9,959 nt of DNA from an uncultured Bacillota bacterium (GTDB taxonomy: Bacteria > Bacillota_I > Bacilli_A > Erysipelotrichales > Erysipelotrichaceae), in NCBI GenBank assembly GCA_946619805.1, contig CAMOMM010000016.1:1-9959 (forward strand). The letters run 5' to 3'. The notes beneath the pieces are model-generated. The model was given only the letters and a program-made list of their open reading frames with translations, was not told the origin of the DNA and ran no database searches. Each line of letters starts with the position of its first letter. Position 1 is the stretch's first letter. Shown here piece by piece: positions 6,324 to 9,959 of the stretch. Position numbers and translations under genes: made by a program.

Positions 6324-6342
6324 ACTGCACGTTGCGTGCAGT
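6324..6342. promoter_or_regulatory. 19-bp dyad in the MerR leader
   Basis: ACTGCACG and CGTGCAGT are perfect 8-base arms around TTG, a size typical of MerR-family operators. It lies downstream of the predicted MerR promoter, 8 bases before its AAGGAGG. A TTGACT (6345-6340, minus strand) overlaps it, but a matching -10 would start the transcript inside the ribosome binding site. It could instead be a hairpin in the 5' leader that affects translation of the MerR gene. Confidence 0.5.
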
Positions 6343-6366
6343 CAAATGGTTTCAGCATAGAACGTG

Positions 6367-6395
6367 AAAATAATGCGAATCTCTGACACGGTAAA
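6367..6395 (-). promoter_or_regulatory. Predicted promoter of the MerR-lipoprotein operon
   Basis: On the minus strand TTTACC (6395-6390) and TATTTT (6372-6367) are 17 bases apart. The -35 falls within the spacer of the divergent plus-strand promoter, so the two promoters compete for polymerase. Match to consensus is modest (4/6 and 4/6). Confidence 0.35.
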
Positions 6396-6412
6396 GGTTT
6401 TTCTAGTATCAT
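6383..6412 (+). promoter_or_regulatory. Predicted promoter of the small protein-membrane-transporter operon
   Basis: CTGACA (6383-6388) and TATCAT (6407-6412) are separated by 18 bases, each 5/6 to consensus, with a start near 6419, about 22 bases before the ATG at 6441. It overlaps the divergent MerR promoter, and the slightly long spacer would suit MerR-type activation. Confidence 0.5.
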
Positions 6413-6440
6413 AGATATATAGATACAGGAGACAGATAAT

Positions 6441-6632
6441 ATGGACAGACTGGCAGCATTTGAAAGGATGCTTGAAAGCATACAGCAGCAAAGCATCTAT
6501 GAAAAGCAGCAGATGGAAATACTGAAAGCTGAAGGAAAGGAAAAAAGTGCGACTTACCGTCAGTATTTCGGTAACCGCATGATGCTGAAAATGATGCTTG
6601 ATAAGTACAGAGAATTCGGTCTTATTCAGTAA
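6441..6632 (+). CDS. Small helical protein, 63 residues
   Basis: The product is a short soluble protein, nearly all helix: an amphipathic coiled-coil-like half (1-33, MDRLAAFERMLESIQQ and EKQQMEILKAEG), then a polar hinge KEKSATYRQ (33-41) and a second helix ending DKYREFGLIQ. The layout is like small Bacillota proteins of unknown function with a K-x-x-T-Y/F-R-Q motif followed by a methionine- and leucine-rich helix; that resemblance is from memory. A good AGGAGA lies 8 bases before the ATG and a promoter lies upstream, so I take it as real. It is the first gene ahead of the membrane protein and the two transporter halves, separated by 58 bases that contain a 6-bp inverted repeat. Confidence 0.7.
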   Translation: MDRLAAFERMLESIQQQSIYEKQQMEILKAEGKEKSATYRQYFGNRMMLKMMLDKYREFGLIQ

Positions 6633-6633
6633 A

Positions 6634-6651
6634 TACCTGTGAAATCAGGTA
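6634..6651. repeat. Short inverted repeat between the small protein and membrane protein genes
   Basis: TACCTG and CAGGTA are perfect 6-base arms around TGAAAT. No U-tract follows, so it is at most a weak stem that could affect mRNA stability or be a binding site. It starts one base after the stop codon of the 63-residue gene. Confidence 0.35.
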
Positions 6652-6690
6652 AATGCATGATTGTTAAAGATAAATAGAAAGGAAAATTTT

Positions 6691-7326
6691 ATGTTTGTAT
6701 TCTGGGGAGACGGTTCTGAAGAAATAAAGGAACTTGTAAAATCTATTGCCGTACGCAGTACGGAAAATTTCAACTGGACATTCATTTTCATTCTGGCAGT
6801 TGTATTCTATGTTTACTGGAGCGAAGTAAAGAATAAGGAATTCAAGGCGATCGTGGCCGGATTTTCTCTGTATGGAGTGCACTGGCTCTACGAAATAGGT
6901 AATGCGGTAATCGCCCATGTCTTCGGTTATCCTTTATGGTCCGTCAGCAATGCTTCAACGACCTTCATTCTGTTAATAGGGGTCTGCTGGGAACTGTCGA
7001 TGATGTTCTCGCTGGCCGGTATCATTTCCTATAAGATGCTGCCGGAAAATCCTACAAATAAGCAGAAACTGTATGGTGCCTTAAGCATGGCTGCCCTGTT
7101 TGCCCTGGTTGAATCTTTCCTGGCCGGTACTTCAAATCATTCCTTCATGTGGGTCTACAAATGGTGGGGAGTGCTGCCGGTGTTTATAACAACTTATATT
7201 CCGTTTTTCCTGGCCTGTAATTATGTGCCTTTCTGGGAAAAGAAAAACCAGATACGCTTTCTGGGCATTATCTGGGGTGCAGTGGCCATCTTGCTGGTTA
7301 CACTTATTCCATTAGGCGTTATATAA
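6691..7326 (+). CDS. Six-helix membrane protein, function unknown
   Basis: This integral inner-membrane protein has 211 residues with predicted transmembrane segments near 27-45, 52-76, 90-112, 126-146, 156-176 and 190-211. Polar or aromatic residues inside the membrane stand out: HWLYEIGN (64-71), CWELSMMFSL (99-108), an acidic VESF (140-143) and YKWWGVLP (156-163). In-membrane Glu68, Glu101 and Glu141 suggest a transporter or an enzyme rather than a plain anchor. I do not recognise a named family. ATG 6691 has AAAGGA 8 bases upstream; an in-frame TTG at 6661 would add 10 residues but has no ribosome site. It is 21 bases before the first transporter gene, so it probably works with, or is expressed with, that pair. 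Confidence 0.75.
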   Translation: MFVFWGDGSEEIKELVKSIAVRSTENFNWTFIFILAVVFYVYWSEVKNKEFKAIVAGFSLYGVHWLYEIGNAVIAHVFGYPLWSVSNASTTFILLIGVCWELSMMFSLAGIISYKMLPENPTNKQKLYGALSMAALFALVESFLAGTSNHSFMWVYKWWGVLPVFITTYIPFFLACNYVPFWEKKNQIRFLGIIWGAVAILLVTLIPLGVI

Positions 7327-7347
7327 TATAAAAGGGTCAGAAAACAT

Positions 7348-7911
7348 ATGGACAAGCTGAAAAAAGCCTTTACGATATTTACCATAACTTTCAGCACCAG
7401 CATTACCGCGAATTCCGGTTATGCCATTGTGGCGGTTCTGAGAAATATTCTGGTAGAGAAAAATCACTGGTTTACCGAAGATGAAATGAACGATTACGTG
7501 GCCATGGCGCAGAGTCCTCCGGGACCTATCGCCGTGAACTGTTCTTTGGTCGTGGGTTACCAGCTGGCCGGACCGATAGGAGCCCTGGCGGCAGTGATCG
7601 GTGTAATAATACCTCCGATCGTCATCATGGTGATCGTTACCTATTTCTATCAGAACATTGTCACCAACCAGTATGTGCGTCTTTTCATGAGCGGCATGCA
7701 GGCTGGTGTTGTAGCCATGTTAATTGATGTCATCACGGGTTTATTTACCACGGTGACCAAAAGGAAAAGCCTTTATCCATATGTGATCATGGCTATTGCC
7801 TTTGTGTTCATCAGGTTTACAGATTTTTCAATGGTTTATCTGATCATCGGCTGCATTTTGACTGCTGTCATTAAGACAGTGATCATGGGAAGGATGGTGA
7901 AGGGAAAATGA
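7348..7911 (+). CDS. Chromate transporter family protein, first half-size subunit
   Basis: This is a CHR-family membrane protein (ChrA half, Pfam Chromate_transp) of 187 residues, the size of one domain of full ChrA, with about six hydrophobic segments. The family motif is at 54-64, AQSPPGPIAVN, followed by VVGYQLAGPIGALAA. The usual FGGG motif near the N-terminus is replaced by TSITANSGYAI (17-27). Half-size CHR proteins act as pairs; the partner follows with a 4-base ATGA overlap, so the two are translationally coupled and probably form a heterodimer. Only some CHR proteins move chromate; in anaerobes the natural substrate is unknown and may be another anion such as sulfate. AAAGGG lies about 10 bases before the ATG. 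Confidence 0.88.
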   Translation: MDKLKKAFTIFTITFSTSITANSGYAIVAVLRNILVEKNHWFTEDEMNDYVAMAQSPPGPIAVNCSLVVGYQLAGPIGALAAVIGVIIPPIVIMVIVTYFYQNIVTNQYVRLFMSGMQAGVVAMLIDVITGLFTTVTKRKSLYPYVIMAIAFVFIRFTDFSMVYLIIGCILTAVIKTVIMGRMVKGK

Positions 7912-8471
7912 ATCTGTTATCTATTTTTCTGACCTTCATCAAGATAGGTGCCATGTGCTTTGGCGGTGCTTATGCCGCAATTCCGATCGTTGAAAGGGAA
8001 GTTGTATATGTAAATCAGTGGATGTCCATTACCGAGTTCTCCGATCTGGTAGCCATTGATGAAATCACCCCTGGTCCGATCATCATCAACAGTGCTTCCT
8101 TTGTCGGCATGAGACTGGCTGGGGTACCGGGAGCCATAGCTGCATCATTGGGATGTATTGTTGTTCCGGTCATTACCACCATCATTCTAATTTATGTTTA
8201 CCGTAAATACAGGGACATCAAGGTCATCAATGAGGCAATCTATACACTGAAATGCATGACTGTTGCCCTGATCATATCTACCTGTCTGTCCATATTGCTG
8301 AATGCCTTATTCCCGGGAAAGGTCATTTCTCTGGAAAACACGGATTATCTGATCCTGGCTATGGGTGTTGCGGCATTTGTAATAATCAGAAAGTATAAGC
8401 CTAATCCTCTGTTTGTCATGCTGGCGGCCGGTCTGATAAATCTGGTTGTCAGAGGTTTTCTGAAACTGTAG
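7908..8471 (+). CDS. Chromate transporter family protein, second half-size subunit
   Basis: This is the partner CHR half, also 187 residues. It keeps the family features better than its neighbour: KIGAMCFGGAYAAIP (12-26) with the FGG motif, and EITPGPIIINSASFVGMRLAG (52-72) corresponding to the PGP motif region. Basic RKYRD (99-103) and RKYKPNP (161-167) loops separate hydrophobic segments, giving about six transmembrane helices. Its start overlaps the stop of the first half (ATGA, 7908-7911), the classic layout of paired short CHR genes, and it is the last gene of the operon. The next 150 bases hold no clear terminator, only a bulged stem (CAGTCA...TGACTG). The anion moved cannot be read from sequence. 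Confidence 0.88.
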   Translation: MNLLSIFLTFIKIGAMCFGGAYAAIPIVEREVVYVNQWMSITEFSDLVAIDEITPGPIIINSASFVGMRLAGVPGAIAASLGCIVVPVITTIILIYVYRKYRDIKVINEAIYTLKCMTVALIISTCLSILLNALFPGKVISLENTDYLILAMGVAAFVIIRKYKPNPLFVMLAAGLINLVVRGFLKL

Positions 8472-8578
8472 GACAGGCAGTCATATGTTATGAAGAAGAT
8501 TTCCTTCTGACTGACAGCCGGATGGAAAGAATTGCATTGCAGAGAGTATCTCACTATTTAAGTACCTGTCCGGTTTTG

Positions 8579-8587
8579 TGATATAAT
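8579..8587 (+). promoter_or_regulatory. Extended -10 promoter of the second hydrolase gene
   Basis: TGATATAAT is a perfect extended -10 (TG-n-TATAAT) with no convincing -35, as such promoters allow. The transcript would start near 8594, inside the ACAGT/ACTGT dyad that follows. Confidence 0.65.
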
Positions 8588-8589
8588 AC

Positions 8590-8605
8590 ACAGTATATAA
8601 ACTGT
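8590..8605. promoter_or_regulatory. Dyad at the transcription start of the second hydrolase
   Basis: ACAGT and ACTGT are perfect 5-base arms around ATATAA, placed at about -4 to +12 relative to the predicted start. This is a possible operator for a repressor; the arms are short enough that chance cannot be excluded. Confidence 0.35.
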
Positions 8606-8657
8606 CACGAAATAATGAGAGTTGTTATCTGTAATAATAAGAAAGAAGATTGGGAAA

Positions 8658-9578
8658 ATGATCAGTGAGAAAATCATAGTGGGAGAAAATACCGAATACC
8701 CTCTGAAGGGGATGCTTACACTTCCGGACGATCTGGAAAAGAAAGTCCCGGCAGTTGTTCTGGTACATGGTTCAGGCGCCAGTAACATGGACGAAAAGGT
8801 CATGCGGTTAAGACCATTCAGGGATATCGCTGAGGGACTGGCTGAAGAAGGCATTGCGTCTGTCAGATATGACAAGAGGACCTTTGCTCATCCCTTGAAA
8901 GTGCTGAGGGTAACCCCTACCGTGAAGGAAGAAACCATTGAAGATGCCATCAGAGCTGCTGAACTGTTAAGACATGATCCCCGCATTGATTCAGACCGTA
9001 TCTTCATCATCGGCCACAGCATGGGAGCCATGCTGGCACCGCGTATTGATGCTGAGTGTAATTACTTCAGAGGACTTATTCTGATGGCTGGAACTCCGAA
9101 AAGACTGGAAGATATCGTGATCAGACAGCTGAAACAGGCTGGACAGTCAGGCGGGTTCTTCATGAGAAAAATCGTAGATCTAGAAAATAAGATCTATGTA
9201 AAGAAGTTTGACAATCTCTATGATCTGTCAGAAAAGGAAGCCAGAAAGAAGAAGTTCGCCGGCGGCATCAGTCTTTACTATTTCCAGGAAATGGGCAGGA
9301 AGACAGCAGGCGATTACCTGCTGGAAACTGATAAACCGGTTCTGATCATGCAGGGCGGCAAGGATTTCCAGGTACTGCCGGAAGAAGATTTTGCGGGATT
9401 TAAGGAAATACTGAAGGACAAGAATAATGTCAGCTATAAGCTTTATGACGATCTCAATCATGTCTTTGTCAAAGGCATATATAACGACATTAACAAAGCC
9501 AGTAAGGAATACAGTGTCCGGCAGCACGTTGACATACCGGTCATAAAGGACATTGCGGAATTCATTCACACACATTAA
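8658..9578 (+). CDS. Alpha/beta fold serine hydrolase
   Basis: This is a cytoplasmic serine hydrolase of 306 residues, of the dienelactone-hydrolase/prolyl-oligopeptidase-like esterase group. It opens with a beta strand and KGMLTLPDD (18-26), then the oxyanion motif VLVHGSG (34-40), SVRYDKRTFA (68-77), a nucleophile elbow IIGHSMGA (117-124) with Ser121, Asp236 in MQGGKDFQV (231-239) and His268 in DLNHVF (265-270). A helical cap lies between about 148 and 220. The start at 8658 is chosen because the domain begins right there; an in-frame TTG at 8622 would add 12 residues but has no ribosome site, and the ATG itself has only a weak one. It is monocistronic, with an extended -10 promoter and a terminator. 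Its substrate is unknown; it does not resemble the HSL-type hydrolase at 1662. Confidence 0.88.
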   Translation: MISEKIIVGENTEYPLKGMLTLPDDLEKKVPAVVLVHGSGASNMDEKVMRLRPFRDIAEGLAEEGIASVRYDKRTFAHPLKVLRVTPTVKEETIEDAIRAAELLRHDPRIDSDRIFIIGHSMGAMLAPRIDAECNYFRGLILMAGTPKRLEDIVIRQLKQAGQSGGFFMRKIVDLENKIYVKKFDNLYDLSEKEARKKKFAGGISLYYFQEMGRKTAGDYLLETDKPVLIMQGGKDFQVLPEEDFAGFKEILKDKNNVSYKLYDDLNHVFVKGIYNDINKASKEYSVRQHVDIPVIKDIAEFIHTH

Positions 9579-9582
9579 GGAG

Positions 9583-9607
9583 AAATGACCCGAACAAGGT
9601 CATTTTT
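9583..9607 (+). terminator. Intrinsic terminator of the second hydrolase gene
   Basis: AAATGACC (9583-9590) and GGTCATTT (9598-9605) form a perfect 8-bp stem with a 7-base loop, followed by a run of T ending at 9607. It starts five bases after the stop codon. Confidence 0.85.
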
Positions 9608-9623
9608 ATGTGCTGCTGAACTG

Positions 9624-9652
9624 ATGACAATGAATAACTGAAATATTAAAAT
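9624..9652 (+). promoter_or_regulatory. Predicted promoter of the asparaginase gene
   Basis: ATGACA (9624-9629) and TAAAAT (9647-9652) are 17 bases apart, each 5/6 to the sigma-A consensus. The start would fall near 9659, giving a leader of about 21 bases with GAAGGTG before the ATG. Confidence 0.6.
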
Positions 9653-9679
9653 ATAGGTAGAAACAGTGAAGGTGATCAT

Positions 9680-9959
9680 ATGAAAAACATACTGATGATT
9701 GGGACAGGGGGAACAATTGCTTCGTTACCGGGTGAAAACGGTCTGGTACCGCAGTTATCGACAGATGAGCTGTTAAAAGCGATGCCGCAGCTGAAAACCA
9801 TTGCCTGGATCGATTCCCTGCAGCTGATCAACATTGACAGTACCAATATCCGTCCGGAACACTGGATGTTAATGGCCAGGACTATCAGGGATAATTATGA
9901 TAATTACGACGGTTTTGTCATAACCCATGGAACTGACACGATGGCATATACGGCAGCCG
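9680..9959 (+). CDS. L-asparaginase, N-terminal part (type I-like)
   Basis: This enzyme hydrolyses L-asparagine to aspartate and ammonia. The window holds the first 93 codons; the rest lies beyond base 9959. The first catalytic motif is GTGGTIAS (8-15) with nucleophile Thr12, and the second is THGTDTMAY (82-90), with Thr85-Asp86 as the conserved GTD pair. There is no signal peptide, so it is cytoplasmic, which favours the AnsA type I group over the secreted type II enzymes. GAAGGTG lies 6 bases before the ATG and a promoter precedes it. A glutaminase-asparaginase or the asparaginase-like subunit of Glu-tRNA(Gln) amidotransferase (GatD) is less likely because the N-terminal extension of GatD is absent. 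Confidence 0.9.
   Translation, partial: MKNILMIGTGGTIASLPGENGLVPQLSTDELLKAMPQLKTIAWIDSLQLINIDSTNIRPEHWMLMARTIRDNYDNYDGFVITHGTDTMAYTAA

Noticed and set aside
6340..6345. TTGACT on the minus strand as a MerR-type -35 overlapping the 6324-6342 dyad
   Set aside because: No acceptable -10 follows at 17-20 bases and the transcript would start in the ribosome binding site, so the dyad is kept only as an operator or hairpin.
8472..8510. CAGTCA...TGACTG stem after the transporter pair as a terminator
   Set aside because: It needs an 8-base bulge and has no U-tract after it.

Overview
The window is about 10 kb of compact, roughly 43% GC bacterial DNA. It has strong AGGAGG-type ribosome binding sites, short or overlapping gene junctions and sigma-A-like promoters. 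Together with the protein families present (HxlA/HxlB, ATC-hydrolase-like, a lipoprotein resembling DUF6591, paired short chromate-family transporters), this points to an anaerobic Bacillota bacterium, possibly a gut Erysipelotrichia or Clostridia. That placement is inference; there is no rRNA or marker gene here. I see no insertion sequence, CRISPR array, tRNA or rRNA, and no intergenic stretch over 300 bases. The longest gap, 186 bases at 1476-1661, holds two divergent promoters and a dyad.

Layout. (1) 1-1475, minus strand: a three-gene sugar-phosphate operon read right to left: a transaldolase/fructose-6-phosphate-aldolase-like protein, 3-hexulose-6-phosphate synthase (hxlA), and the first 35 codons of 6-phospho-3-hexuloisomerase (hxlB). 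HPS and PHI interconvert ribulose-5-P plus formaldehyde and fructose-6-P, so the operon could detoxify formaldehyde or, run backwards, make pentose phosphate. The aldolase-like protein keeps the Schiff-base lysine but lacks two acid/base residues expected of the family. (2) 1587-4051, plus strand: one promoter with an 18-bp dyad right at the predicted transcript start, then an HSL-type alpha/beta hydrolase, a leucine-carboxyl-methyltransferase-like methyltransferase and an ATC-hydrolase-like protein. This looks like a small, unnamed enzyme cassette. (3) 4092-5057: an orphan 168-residue protein under a promoter embedded in a near-perfect 12+12 inverted repeat, then a 90-residue membrane protein, ending at a bidirectional terminator. 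(4) 5064-6298, minus strand: a MerR-type regulator overlapping a lipoprotein gene by 13 bases. (5) 6383-8471, plus strand: from a promoter overlapping that of the MerR gene come a 63-residue small protein, a six-helix membrane protein and two 187-residue half-size chromate-family transporters. (6) 8579-9607: a monocistronic serine alpha/beta hydrolase with an extended -10 promoter and its own terminator. (7) 9624-9959: promoter and first 93 codons of an L-asparaginase running off the window.

The blocks look like separate transcription units. The most interesting are the hydrolase/methyltransferase/ATC-hydrolase trio, the odd aldolase beside HPS/PHI, and the orphan gene with its promoter-spanning dyad.
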